A DNA stretch of 64,000 bases, from NCBI GenBank assembly GCA_020466095.1, contig CM035809.1:24378455-24442454 (forward strand), in the 5' to 3' direction. Numbering within the stretch: position 1 is the first letter of the stretch; every line of letters begins with the position of its first letter. A program made the translations under genes and the position numbers. Origin of the DNA: Chlorops oryzae. Taxonomy: Eukaryota > Arthropoda > Insecta > Diptera > Chloropidae. The notes beneath the pieces are model-generated. The model made no database searches. It saw only the letters and a list, made by a program, of their open reading frames with translations, and had not been told where the DNA came from. This document shows positions 9,456 to 21,833 of this stretch, one piece after another.

Positions 9456-12400
9456 GTTACAAAGTATGGAGAATTGAGTAAGAAAGGTTTTAAAATTCGG
9501 CTTCTTGCATATTACCACGTGATATTGAATGAGGAGGGATGCTTATGCACAGTATTTTATTTGAGTGTCCGATCATCGATTTAATAGACGTTATCACGTC
9601 AAAAAACCTTCAATATGAAAATCCAAAATGAGTCCATTGTCCTCCGAAGTTATTTTAAGAACATCTTGAACTATGCATATGCCTTCATAGTTTTGTATGG
9701 ATCTGCTTACAACCTTATATGTAAAGTCCCTTAACAATGGCTTAAAATTAAATATGTAAATTGGTTTTGAAACTTTTAAATGCATACCTTCAGGCGATAA
9801 ATGTAAAAACTATAATTTCCGCTCATTGAAGACCTCCTCTAGAGCCTCCTGCCCCCTTTTACTGTAATTAAAGAAGCATAAATCCAAACACCACAATTTT
9901 CAACATTCAGAAAATTGAGCCTCCTTGAAATCATCGAAGAAAAACACACGGAACCGTTCAATAAAAATTCTCTATTAAATATTTCTCTCATCCCGAACAC
10001 TTTACTCCCTCTTTTTTGAACGGATTTAAAGTTGAAATCAAGAGCAAAGATTATGATTTCAATTAACGATTGCAACATCGCATATGAGTTCTATCAATAT
10101 GAAAATTCGAAAGACCGGAAAGCACAGCACAAAAAAGATTTAGAGAGAGAGAGAAAAAATATGGGTAAGAGCAAAGGTGGACCTCAAATTCTATTTGGTT
10201 TTTTGACGGCCACATTCCCCCAAAAGCTTACACAACACAACTCAACTCAACTTAACTCAACCAAACCAAACCGAACTGAACCGAGCCGAAACCAGTCATC
10301 CACACGCATTTAATTTTCCAACCAACCAAGCGATCAACGAGAAACTATGTGAGCCGCCAGTCCCTGACGCTCTGCAGAGTAGGTTGGAATATTTGCTCGG
10401 CAATGACTGACCCCATGGAGAGTTGCACCGCCGTCGCCGCCGCCTCCACAGTTCGCTTGCAACAGCGAACAGCACTGCAGACCTATCTACCTATAAACCG
10501 AACTGGATGAGCCAGAGGACCATGATGATGTTGATGATGAGTAGCAATGTAAGGCAGATGGATATAGACACAAGAGACGATGGTGAATAGTTCACTCCAA
10601 TGCCGGGCTTAGTGCAACGAAGCTTATGTGCAATTCAAATAACCGTCAGTTGCAGCACAAGCGCACGAATGCACAAACACACATCTACACGTTTTCCCTA
10701 TGCAAACGAATACTCCCAATGAGCCAATGAGTGCCGGATAAAACATGTGAATATAAGCCGAGCGAGCATGCCAAGCGAGAATTAGTAACGTTGTGAAAAA
10801 GTTCAGGTGCGACAATACACTGTAAAAAAAAAAAAAAACAAACATGGACGCAAGTTTAGAATTAATATTTTCATTTTATAATTTCCGAGATTGTTTTTTT
10901 GTGCTCCTCCCTAATATTCTAAGCACCCGAGATTTCAGATTACACACGGACTTTTCTTTGAGTGCACGCACACACAGGAAGTGCAGCACTCTAATCTGTG
11001 TATCCGTTTCCGCTATGCCGCTTTATGAACTCTCAGCTTAAAAAAAATGCTAGAGCACAGTGGATGCAGTCGAGGCAGTCATGCAGCACACGACACAGAG
11101 CAGCAAAAAGTGAGAAGTGCAAAAAAACAATAAAAATGAAAGAAAAAAGGATACAAAATGGAACGGAAAGGACAGGCCGAGTGCCTGCACACGACGAGTG
11201 TTTATTACATATGCAACGAACGGCTCTTATGAGCTTTGCTATACTTTCAAATTGCTTGCTCACTGGACTGAAGCTTGTTTATTTCATCAATGTCAGTCGG
11301 TTCAACGTAGTCCATCAAATACAACAGAGCGTGTGTGTGCTACTCTGCTCTGCTGTGCTGTGTTTTTGCACCGAAGAAAGGCCAAACTCGTAACATGGTA
11401 ACATTGCTAGTGAAAAAAAAAAAATATTGAAAAAAAATAGAAAGGATGAGTTCAAGTTTTAGTGAGGTTCTGTTAAGAGTGAACTATAATCTTTACAGTT
11501 TATTAATTCTAGAAGACTTAGTCTTTCAGTAATGAGCAGAGATATAATTCAAGCTGTGTGCTTTGGATGGAGCACTAATTTTGCTGAACTGATTGAACAT
11601 CCTCCTCTGCAGACGACGTCAGCTCACACACACACACACACACACACATAGAAGAACACATATGCAGACGGACACTTAATCTCACTTTTCATGCAAGTTT
11701 AATACCCCACTCCATTCTCACACTCCACTCAACCCAACCCAACTCAACTCGATCGTTAGTGCACTTGAAAAATGAGTAACGCGTGTATTTCAAAATTTCC
11801 GCTTTGTCCGGTTTTTTTGTTGCTCCAACTCCTCCGTTGTCCGCTCAAAGTCAAAACAAAAATCAAATACAGGAAACTTTCCGGTTATTTTTAATACTCT
11901 TTACTCTCCTCCTATTTCGTCCCGTCCGCCTCGCCCACTTCGGATTACACATAATAAAACGTGTAATGCCCGAGAGTTCGAAAATGCACTCATTCGAGGC
12001 ATTTAATCGCATTCCTTGTACGCCTATGAACAAGCATAATAAAAATGGCTACTTCAGGCTCGATTTGAAAGTGTGTGTGTGTGTGTGTGTGTGTGTTTTG
12101 GGTGCAGCGTAACCGAGTTCCGGTTACGTAATTTTTTTTTTCTGAAGCTTACATCAGTATAAACGGATTTTCGATTTGGGAATTTTGAAGTTGTTCGACC
12201 AAAAAGCGCGACGATGATGTTGAGAGATCAGCAACAATTTTTTGTTGGTATTAAAAGATTACAGCTTCAGGGTCAGTGAAAATTCGCGAATGAAATCCCG
12301 ATGATTGAATTAATTGAGCGAATTTGCATCGGAGGTTGGAGATTAAGTTTTTCTTTGGATCATCAATCCAAAAAGGTTGGAAATAAAAGGAATTTGGAGT

Positions 12401-12592
12401 CAGGATATTTGAAAGCTCGGAGGGAGGGACAAATCAAGGGCTAATTAAGTCACATCACAGAAAACTTTGTCCGGATATTAAGGCTGCCCTTGTGGATCTT
12501 GGAGTGGAAAGAGGATGAGAGTTTCCTTGCTTACGTGATACCCAATCTATATTAACCCTCTAATTCCTGGCTCCATCTCTAGACGGAGTGGT
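9456..12592. other. Non-coding stretch with short microsatellites
   Basis: Pentamer CTCAA/CCAAA/CCGAA tract at about 10228-10292, (AC)n at 11627-11648, a CCAACTCAACT-type tract near 11728-11748 and (GT)n at 12071-12094. A relatively GC-rich unique island lies at about 10320-10640 with GCCGTCGCCGCCGCCTCC. No exon with convincing splice sites or protein similarity was recognised. Confidence 0.55.
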
Positions 12593-12616
12593 TTCGAACT
12601 TCTTCTTCTTGCGTGT

Positions 12617-12757
12617 TTAACTATCCCGGTCTATCCCGGGGTCCGCAAAACGCGACCAGTTCCTCCATTTTGTTCTGTCAGTTGCATCATCCTAGGTAAG
12701 TCCTACAGCCTCTAGGTCCCATTTTATTGTGTCCATCAAGTGCTGTTTCGGACGCCC
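12617..12757 (-). pseudogene. C-terminal tail of a non-LTR retrotransposon reverse transcriptase
   Basis: The minus strand reads GRPKQHLMDTIKWDLEAVG, then LT, a TAG stop, and DDATDRTKWRNWSRFADP, ending in TAA at 12617-12619. The series GRPK..WD(T)IK.DLE..GL..DDA.DR..WR...R.ADP is the familiar extreme C-terminus of insect non-LTR polyproteins (RTE-type by my recollection). After the stop comes an AAG-rich tract, consistent with a retrotransposon 3' end. It is a dead 5'-truncated fragment: internal stop, and no more of the gene upstream. Confidence 0.75.
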
Positions 12758-12858
12758 CGAAGTTAGTCTTTTATCTGAACTTTTCAGTGAAAAAAAGTGG
12801 CATTAGAGGGTTAAATAGAATCAAAACGACGAGTTTTTCATTGGTGTAGATTTTCGGC

Positions 12859-12960
12859 TCATTAGTGGTATTCAAGCAACAGTGCAAACGCAGTGTGCAA
12901 TATTTGCACTTGTCAAATTGCGTACTGCGATTTGCACTGTTGCTTGAATGCCACTAATGA
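12859..12960. repeat. 102-bp fold-back with ~36-bp arms
   Basis: The left arm begins TCATTAGTGGTATTCAAGCA; the right arm, reverse complemented, begins TCATTAGTGGCATTCAAGCA. The arms then share ACAGTGCAAA and CGCAGT, with about three differences in total. The loop contains a second small palindrome, GTGCAATATTTGCAC. It is either a minimal MITE or the source of a hairpin RNA. No convincing target duplication was seen. Confidence 0.75.
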
Positions 12961-13332
12961 TTTAATTTAGATTGGGTGTGTAAGGCAATGAAAATTTATA
13001 TATTTAAGCCTGGAAATATGCAACGAAATTTTAGGGAACAAAATTGGACATAACTTTACAGCTACAAAAATAAAATGATAATTTCTTTTAACAAAGGGTC
13101 TTTGCCGGTTGAGCAAAGGAATGCGGCACCCTGAAAGGGATTTTGAAGTTTTGTTGATTTTTCGATAGGTGGCATCAAAAAACACTGCAGGGACGACTTT
13201 TTAATGTTCTATTCCGAAAATTCCCGGAGATATCTTTGAAAATCCTTTTTTAGTAAGCCTTTTTTTAAAACTTTATTTCTCAAAAACTAATTAAGATAGG
13301 AAAATAAAACAAACGCTGGCAAATTGCTAATA

Positions 13333-13517
13333 CAGTCGAACTTCCGTATAGTGAACGTCTATACAGTGAAGTTCTCCCTACTATGAAATAATTTCAAACG
13401 CACAGCTTTTTCGTTCCACTTTCAGTGTACGTGATAATAATTTCTGTAAAATGAAATTTCTATATAATGAAGTGATTTTCTGGTCCCGTGCGACTTCATT
13501 ATAAGGAAGTTCGACTG
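13333..13517. mobile_element. pogo/Tigger-like MITE, 185 bp
   Basis: Terminal inverted repeats CAGTCGAACTTCCGTATA and TATAAGGAAGTTCGACTG (one mismatch) are flanked by TA on both sides (13331-13332, 13518-13519). The interior is AT-rich with TATAGTGAA/TATAATGAA motifs and no coding capacity. CAGT-type ends with a TA duplication are typical of pogo-like elements. It is inserted within element X. Confidence 0.85.
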
Positions 13518-13538
13518 TATAACACGGAATCTAAAATT

Positions 13539-13846
13539 TTTTTTTTTCAATTTTTACACTGAGAAAAATTTTTCATAAAACTAAAAATAAAAATTTAATT
13601 TTTTTTCAGTGTATTCCCAGTTTGACGACAATATAAAAAACTTTTTTTCAATTTTTACACTGAGAAAAATTTTTCATAAAACTAAAAATAAAAATTTAAT
13701 TTTTTTTTCAGTGTATTCCCAGTCTGACGACAATCTAAAAAACTTTTTTTAAATTTTTACACTGAGAAAATTTTTTCATAAAACTAAAAATAAAATTTTA
13801 ATATTTATTTTTAGTGTATTTCCAGTTTGACGACAATCTAAAAAAT
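13539..13846. repeat. Three tandem ~102-bp units
   Basis: Each unit holds TTTTTACACTGAGAAAA, then CATAAAACTAAAAATAAAA, then TCAGTGTATT(C/T)CCAG and GACGACAATATAAAAAA or a close variant. Units start near 13539, 13641 and 13744. Within each unit ACACTGA and TCAGTGT are inverted. X copies 2 and 3 carry this module once, so it was amplified locally here. Confidence 0.9.
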
Positions 13847-14049
13847 GTTTTTTAAAATACCTCTAAGTATTTGCTGTCATTTAAAAAAAAGTTTCATTCT
13901 AATTGGATGGAACAAGAGTGAGATTTTCAAAAAATTGCTAGTGCATATGGATGCTCTCAGTATTGACATGCTGCGGTAACCGTTTACGAAAATTATTGAA
14001 GAAATTATGAGGCCCCGAATTGTTAAAACAAAAAACAAAATTCAATTAA

Positions 14050-16490
14050 TGAATTTATGTAAATGAAAATAAAGCTTGGAACCTTTTCTTCCGATAAGTC
14101 CTTAAATGTATTGAAAAATATTGCATATGAACATGTCCTCACGAGAAACTCAGAAAAGCAGGACTTTTTGGGAAAATCCATGAAAAGCCACATTAAAACC
14201 TTTTACCAAAAATCTCCAAAATTCTCAAAACTACTTCAACCCATAAGCAATCGGAAACCTTACGTGCAACTAACTTTTAAACTCGGGGAAATTTTTTATA
14301 TATTTTTTGACGCCCTAATAAACCTTAAATTTTCTTTCAACACATTCCTTAATTCAAGGACATAAAGCTTTCCTCTCTACTATCCCATTTTTAAAGCGCA
14401 TTGTCTTCCCGCATAATTAACAAAATCACTGCTGACTCCTCCAAGTGCATTGTCAACAACACTCGCAGTAGTTACAAAAAAAAAAACAGAAAATGAAACA
14501 ACAAAAAGGAAAGAAATAAAAAAAAAAAAAAGAAATGCCAACAACGACAATGGCGATGGCGATGATGATGATGACGACGACAGCACCACTTCACGTTGGA
14601 CTAAAAAGTAATTATAAATCAAACAAGACATAAGACAAAAATGATTAAATTTGCATAGTTAGAACACAATCTAAATGCTGATAATGACAAAGAAGTAAAC
14701 AAAATGGAAAAAAAACGAAATCGAGAAAAGTGAAACTACACACCTTCACACAGTCGGTCCACAAGCCAGCCATCCAGCCAGCCAGTCAGCCAATGTAGCG
14801 TGTAAAATGTGCAAGCGTCAAAGCTGCAACTAATTTATGCGTCAAAGGAAAGTATTTCGAAAACAAAAATTCTTTAAAATTCTAAGCAAAGTGCAAAATA
14901 AACAGCTAAAAAAAAACTTACACGTCAAACTACGGAACGACGAAGGGACGAAAAACTAAAATTCACACAAGAATAACTCCTGAAAATATGCAAAGTTTCA
15001 AGCGCTCTAACTTAGAACGCTGGGCCAGCATGCCGTATGCGGTACGTTGCGTATACTACGCTGCGCATACGTTGTTTATACAAAGTGTACCTATGAAAGT
15101 CTATATATGCTGAATTTCTCACATGAAAATTGATTTTCCTCAAATGTTTATACACTTCTGGCTGGGTGGGTGTGTGTGCGTTGGCTTTCCTCATGTTTAT
15201 ATGGTAAACTTGTTGCTTATACACAGCAGTGACTGAGTTGCTTGCTACTTGAACTACTGTGCTGCATATTTTACACCCTCAGGCGTTTTAACCAGACTTT
15301 GAAGTTAAGTTGATTTGTTGTGAGAAAGAAAGAAGAAGAAAAAAAAAACACACACACACACACAAGGAAGCACAAAATTTTGGAATGTTGTGCAACAATT
15401 TTATGTGTGTTTTTTTTCCCCCTGCAAGTTTCTAACTTTATAAATCTTAGTTGCTGGCGCGTAATCACATGGGGTGTGTGTGAGCGCCCTCTTTCGGGGC
15501 TCTCTAACTCAATATAACACTTGAGATGCTGTGAAAAAAAGAGGGTTTGATGAAAATCAAAAATATACTTCAAGTGGTTAGATTAGTGAAGAAGACATGA
15601 AGCAATACGGAGAGCAGCAATTCGTGAAGAGTGGAAATATTTAGTTGAAGAATTTTACTAAATAGTGTGGATTTTTCCCCCATTTTTTTTCTTCTTTTTA
15701 GTCAAAAATATGGGGAATGAAAATGGAAATATTTCTTAGCATGGAACTTACTTGCTGAAAATATCTTTCGACTTTCTGTAAGTCTTGAAGCTCTCAAATT
15801 TCTCAGCCATAAAATAGTTTAAAAACTTTAGGAGAGCATGGGAGGAGTTCTCAAGAGAATCATTGTGAATTCTTGCTTTATTTAAATAAAAGAAGCAATG
15901 GTTTCAAAGATAAGAAAAGAACCAAAGTGATTTTGGGTGGAAAAGTTATCTGAAGCGAGAAGCACTTGATCCTTTCGCAAGTTAAATCGGATGAAATGCC
16001 CCATTGCGTTTTATTTATATATAATATATAAGTTCTACTCAAGATCTTTCAAAATTGAAACTCTTTAGGCATTGAAAATATCAATTTTGGCCTAGAAGTA
16101 TGCAACTTATTTATGCTATATTGTTTTTGAGAACATAATGGGACAAATTACATGTAATAAATTACAAAGGACTTTCAAATTTCATCATTATTTTAAACCG
16201 TTTTCATATAAAATTTAGAAATTATGAATTCTCTTTTTTTAACGTCCAATTTTTTTCAAAAAAATATGCTATTAATGACGTCGAAGTTATTTTTAATAAA
16301 TATTAGTTATTTTGTAGTTAATGTACATGAAAACAAAGCTTGAATACTTTTCCACCAGCTACTGCTTTGAAATATTCAAAAACTTGGTTATGAATTCAGA
16401 AAAACATGACTTTTTGGGGTAATCCGCGCTTCGGAACCTCTAAACTTTTTACAAAAAATCTGAAAAAATTCTCAAAAATACATTAAACCT
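14050..16490. other. Non-coding stretch with a degenerate duplication
   Basis: About 14053-14250 and 16318-16490 are diverged copies: both run ATGTAMATGAAAAYAAAGCTTG, a TTTTCYWCC block, GACTTTTTGGG, TTTTTACCAAAAATCT/TTTTTACAAAAAATCT and TTCTCAAAA. The stretch between them has A runs (14518-14532), a CAGCCAGCCAG tract near 14768-14790, (CA)n near 15348-15364 and a GCATACG-rich palindromic patch at 15025-15075. No gene was recognised. Confidence 0.5.
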
Positions 16491-16904
16491 TAATAAAAGC
16501 TTTAAAGCTTTCGAAAAATTAAAAAACACTTTCAAAAAAATGTTTCTTTTGGGACAACCTCGTAATGGCCATATCAGCACATTTTCAAATATTTATTGAG
16601 AAATAATAAAATTTTCCTTTTTAAAAATTTCTAAGGCATTCCAAAAAAATATTTCTTATTATTTTTATCAACTACTTTTACTTAGGACAATGTGAAATGT
16701 TAGTTTCTAAACGTTACCCAAAAACGTTTTTTCCCCTAAATCTCTATTCCATTTAATGAAGGGAAATTCCCGGAAAGTTACATCACCAGAATTTGGATAA
16801 ATTTGCAAACCATAAAGAATGAAAAAAACCATGCCCACTAGATAATATCAAATTTAAACCATGACTCTCTGAACGCTCCTTGACGGTGCTCTTGAGGAGC
16901 CCAT
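16491..16904. other. Non-coding AT-rich spacer
   Basis: Nothing recognisable. Confidence 0.5.
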
Positions 16905-17045
16905 TGCCGGAGCATTCCGAAATCGCTCCTTCAAGGAGTTCAAGTGGGAGTCCTTTTACACTCCTACTTCGGAGCGCTCCAAAAAAGGATCCTTCAAGTT
17001 GTCTAGGTGGGAGTCCTTTAAAACTCTTGTTTCGGAGCGCTCCGC
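16905..17045. repeat. ~63-bp tandem repeat around GGAGCGCTCC
   Basis: Palindromic GGAGCRYTCC motifs occur at about 16909, 16971 and 17034, separated by TCAAG...TGGGAGTCCTTT(T/A)A-ACTC blocks. This gives two full units and a partial. The self-complementary GGAGCGCTCC core means each unit can fold. Confidence 0.75.
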
Positions 17046-19780
17046 ATATGGTTGGCTGGGATATACTTTTATTATATTTTTTTTTTATAAGAGATTAATA
17101 TTTGGCATGCATTTTCTCAGTGGATTAGTTACTGGATAGATGCTTTTTGAATACATTACTAGTGAAATTTTGTGACCCAAATTGCACAAGTTCAAGCATA
17201 AAGGATGAAATTATTAGTAAGAAAGACCAAAGTCAGTATTTTCAAAATTTCTCCTTTAATGCGAGGCGGTTTCCCCTACTTTTTCGCTTAAAGTTAAATC
17301 AACTTATCAATTTAAACCTTTCCTAAATACTAATCTCTCTATGGAAACCTCTACTTCTTTCAAAAGTTTCATCTTAACTTTCAATAATTATTTTCCCTTC
17401 ACTCAAACTCTGAACTCTTAGTAGCATTATTAATCGTTGAATTGAAAAAAAACTAATTTTCATTTAACAATAAGAAAAAGAACATATTGATGGAATTAAA
17501 TATTTAAAAAATGCACACAAAAAAAAATCACAGAATGTTAAAGTTCAAAACGGACTTCCGTTGACTTTCGAAGAAGAAGCAAGACACGTTCATCCATGTT
17601 TGCATCTTCCATTTTGGAATGTTGTAATCCTTGAACTCGAAAATATGATAAATGATGCTATTCAAATACCGTCGAGCCAGTAGTCAAGCCAAGCCAAGTC
17701 AGAGGAGTTGGTAGTGCACCAACAACACAATAACAACAACTCTATCTCTATCCTTTTTTTTTTTTTTTTTTTTGTTGGAAAAATTTCATTGAGAATAATT
17801 TTCGTTCGCGCTGCAGAAGATGTAAAACGCAAAAGGGAATTACATTTCTAAGATTTTTAATGGTCTGCCTCTGCGAACGTAAGCTTCAAAAGCATAATGA
17901 TATGAAAATTTTTTGAAAAAGGGCAAATCCTATAAGTGAGGAGACGACGGAGAGAGACAAATATTTAAATATTAGATTAATAAACAATTCAAGGGTGCAC
18001 ACAGTGCGGTCTACAGAATTGCGTCAAAAGGAAAACCTCTACAACGATTCACCTCTCCATCACCATCTCACTGTCTCTCTCGATTCAGAGTCCTTTTTTC
18101 TTGAGCGACATTTCCTCAAACTTTTTGGCTTTTTGTCCTGTCTGACTGCATGAATTGTGCTGGTGATTACGACCCTAAGACACTAAGCGGCTCAAATGGA
18201 AAAGTTTCAGACAAAGCGAACTGACAACTCTCGAAGCATACAATTCATATAAAAATAAAAAAATAAAAATATATTGTAGGAAAAATTATATAAAAATTAT
18301 TAAAAAAAAAAAAAGAAAACCAAATTGAATGTAAGAAAGAATGAAGGAAAGAAGAAGTAGAAAAAAAAACCGTTTTAAGTCGCTCAAATTAGTCATTCTT
18401 ATGTACTTAACTGAAGTTGAGTTGTTGAGAATTCAAGATGCGTACACGATGATTATGCCCTCCATTCGCTCGCGTCGGGATATACGATTTTTTTGCTCTC
18501 ATTTTTTCTTTTGTTTTCTGCGCTTTTCCTGTTGTCTGTCCGTCCTCCTGCCGTGTCTTTCGTTTTGTCGGCAAAAATTTCTATTTGCTAACATGTCAAG
18601 AGCAAACTTGTAGGCGTGCACTCTAAATAGACAGGCGACGACGATGGAGACGACGACGAGGAGGAATACGACGACACAATGAGAGACAATCACATAAAAG
18701 TGACAGATAAATAAACCAACATTTGACGTTTATAAATGACATTTTATGTTTAGCGACTAACAGACAGACACAATGTCGCAGCGACAATTTTGAGCGAAGC
18801 TTTTGGGAAAATACCAACAAAAAAAATATAAAAAAAATTTAAATTATTAACCAAAAAATTTTCACGCTGGTCCAAAGAACTACCTGAATTCCATTTCAAA
18901 TTTTCTTCGTCCGCAAACTCTTCTGCTGCACTCTCAATTTATCTCAGGAAGCTTGTGAAGGAAATGAAAATTTTATAGCATGTCAAGTGAAAAGCAATTT
19001 AAATGACAGAAAAAAAAAATTAAAAAAAACTACAATATGCTCTCTTTAGTCTGCTCTCCAAGTAATTATGAACTAGATAGACAGTTACGGGTTAAAGAAA
19101 AGAAAAAACAAAAATATAAGAAAAATTAACTGTAAATGACAGTTGGAGGGACAGAAACTATTTAGATCACAGCACTAAACGCCTGAAAGGTATGCTTTGA
19201 AAATTTCAAATTAAAACTCCAACAAAGGAAATTATATGTTCTCAGATTTTTTATATTTGCATAAAATTTTTCTAAAAAAAAGAAGCACAACTACTATGAA
19301 CTATTCTTTCCTTCTTTTTATTGTCATTTTTTTAATTGACTTTGAAATAAAAAGCACTTTTATTGTACATATGTACCTACAAATGAAAAGTAAAATGGCT
19401 GTACTCCCGCGTTCTGAGATTTCAAAGAGGGACCTTGCTTTCGGGTCGTATATCCGTATAATTCAGGAAAATGAATGCCACAAAAAGCCACCACATTAAT
19501 TAGATACTTTATAAAGAGCTTGAAATATAAGCACACGAAATATCATAAAAAAAAGGGAGCGCAACTGGGAATGGAAAGGCTTTGTCTTTTGTACCGGGCA
19601 CTGCACTATGAAAAATAATGAGGTAAATATGTTGTCCTCTTTCTAGTCTTGTTTCTTATCTCTGCCTCCTCTGTCTACTTCTTCATATCTTTCCGAATTT
19701 ATGCTCGTCTTTGTCTCGGGTCCTTAATCTTCATTTTGCTTCTCTTTCTCTTTCTCGTTTTTGTTTTCTTCTTTTTTGTC
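17046..19780. other. Non-coding AT-rich stretch
   Basis: T run at 17754-17773, A-rich patches near 18250-18315 and a GACGACGACGAGGAGG patch near 18637-18675. Open frames are short. No repeat family or exon was recognised. Confidence 0.55.
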
Positions 19781-20560
19781 TTCTTTTCATTCTCTTTTTA
19801 TCCCTGTTTCTTTCTTTGCTTTCTTCTTTTTCTTTGTCTTCTTCTGTTTTCTTCTTCTGTCTTCTTTTTGGTCTTCTTTTTGGTCTTCTTCTTTGTCTCT
19901 TTGTCTTCTTCTTTGTCTTCTTCTTTGTCTTCTTCTTTGTCTTCTTCTTTGTCTTCTTCTTTGTCTTCTTCTTTGTCTTCTTCTTTGTCTTCTTCTTTGT
20001 CTTCTTCTTTGTCTTCTTCTTTGTCTTCTTCTTTGTCTTCTTCTTTGTCTTCTTCTTTGTCTTCTTCTTTGTCTTCTTCTTTGTCTTCTTCTTTGTCTTC
20101 TTCTTTGTCTTCTTCTTTGTCTTCTTCTTTGTCTTCTTCTTTGTCTTCTTCTTTGTCTTCTTCTTTGTCTTCTTCTTTGTCTTCTTCTTTGTCTTCTTCT
20201 TTGTCTTCTTCTTTGTCTTCTTCTTTGTCTTCTTCTTTGTCTTCTTCTTTGTCTTCTTCTTTGTCTTCTTCTTTCTTCTTTGTCTTCTTCTTTGTCTTCT
20301 TCTTTGTCTTCTTCTGTCTTCTTCTTTGTCTTCTTCTTTGTCTTCTTCTGTCTTTTTTTGTTGTTCTTCTTTTCTTCTTCTTTGTCTTCTTCTTCTGTCT
20401 TCTGTCTTCTTCTTCTTCTTTGTCTTCTTCTTGTCTTCTTCTTTGTCTTCTTTTTTGTCTTCTTCATGTCTTCTTTCTGTCTCTTCATGTCTTCTTTCTT
20501 ATCTTCTTCTGTCTTCTTCTTTTTTCTTCTGTCTTCTTCTTTCTTCCTTTCTGCTTCTTA
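19781..20560. repeat. Pyrimidine satellite, CTTCTTCTTTGT x ~31
   Basis: A very regular 12-base unit runs from about 19902 to 20272, flanked by irregular TCTTC/TTTGTC sequence on both sides. Several overlapping open frames of up to 413 codons cross it in all phases; they read as Ser/Leu/Phe or Arg/Gln repeats and are not genes. On the minus strand it would be transcribed as purine-rich GACAAAGAAGAA. Confidence 0.95.
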
Positions 20561-21833
20561 TTTTGTCTTCTTTTTGGCATGTCTATCTTTCATTTGTTTT
20601 CATGTCTATCTTTCTTGATGTATCTTCCTTTCTCCTTCACTTTGGATTTTCTCTTTGTAATCTTCCTACACTTCTTCCTCCATCCTTCGTTACTTTGTCT
20701 TCTATTATTCGACATCCTTAGAACTTTTTTATGCTTTCTTTGTCTATTTTATGTTTCTCATTATTTTTATTCTTTATATTTGATTCTCTTTCGTTCTTTG
20801 AATCCTTCTCATAGCTTTCTTCCTCCATCCTTACGTTATTTTGCTTCTATTTTTTTGAAGTCATCTTATCATTTATTTTCAGAGCTCTAATCCTTACCCT
20901 CTAGCATGAATATTTCCCCTTCTACCTGGTACACAATACGCGCCCATCTCATGGAATACTTCTACACCACAATCCCCATTTTATACCTTGGAAACCATAC
21001 CTACTAAAATCACACTGGCCAAGAAGAAATTATTCTGGGGTTCTACAATCCCTCTGATTGAGGGGAACCAATATATGTATCTTTAAATGATCTCCGGCTA
21101 TTGAAAATCCCTTCTACAATTCAGCAAACATCCGCACATCCTTCGGTTAACTTTTAAAAAACCGACCAAAAATCTTTAAACTGACAGAGAATAAACACGA
21201 GGTCCAACGAAAATACGTAGCAGCAGCAATTATACTCGATTCTCGCGTGCAAGAAAGATAATAAAATTTAGCTTGCGAAACAGGGGAGAGGGCAACTACA
21301 AAGAAATCATAATAAAATTGGCCGGAGGAGGATGGTCTAGACGGGAAAATTGTGCAAAAGAAGTGTGTACACGAAGAAGAAAGCACAATACACACACCGC
21401 ACAAAGGGGCGCTATTACGCTTGCTGCTTTTGCTTTTGGCTTTAAAGGGAGAAATCCGGTCTGCACGGGCCTAGGTGTGGCGGCTTTGTGCAAAATGGAA
21501 TTTAAAGTCTGTCAAAAGCAGTGTAAGCTTCATGTTCGTAATTCCTTTAAAAATAAAAAGGAAATCCACTGCCGCAAGGATTTCAGTTCTTCGTTTTAAG
21601 CACCATAAAGTATGCTCTGATTAAGCGGGTATTCTTCTCTCTTCATTCACTTTTTTTCTTCTTCCGTGTTATCCTTGGAGGCGCGCATGGAAGTGACTGA
21701 CCACGATGATGGTGACTAGGCTATATTTGGGAATCTTCCTTATGTAAGTAGGGTGTGTTTTGTTATTATTGTACTTGCCCTCTTGACACGCTTTCGGCTA
21801 AAACACTTAAATTAATAAAGTAAATAATAATGA
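20561..21833. other. Non-coding stretch
   Basis: Pyrimidine-rich at first, then mixed unique sequence. A short region at 21260-21600 has moderate GC and a 108-codon frame of mixed composition, with no recognisable similarity or domain; I do not call it a gene. Confidence 0.5.

Larger units (their letters stand above)
13092..13985 (+). repeat. Dispersed element X, copy 1 (interrupted)
   Basis: AAAGGGTCT, TTGTTGATTTTTCGATAGG and AAAACACTG blocks, then TTTTTACACTGAGAAAA, CAGTGTATTCCCAGTTT and finally TGCAAGTGCA-like sequence, align with 44361-44740 and 62414-62880. This copy is split by a pogo-like MITE (13333-13517) and carries its ACACTGAGAAA...TTCAGTGTA module three times in tandem. No reading frame is conserved. 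Confidence 0.7.

Noticed and set aside
12680..12710. Plus-strand CCTAG/GTAAGTCC, resembling a ratchet point
   Set aside because: No continuous pyrimidine tract, and it lies in the reverse-transcriptase tail coded on the other strand, which explains the sequence.
14063..14365. 100-codon frame of mixed composition
   Set aside because: It lies in a segment duplicated in degenerate form at 16318-16490, where the frame is not preserved.
19649..20890. 413-codon open frame and overlapping long frames in other phases
   Set aside because: They are translations of a 12-base satellite; several phases are open at once, which is a property of the repeat.
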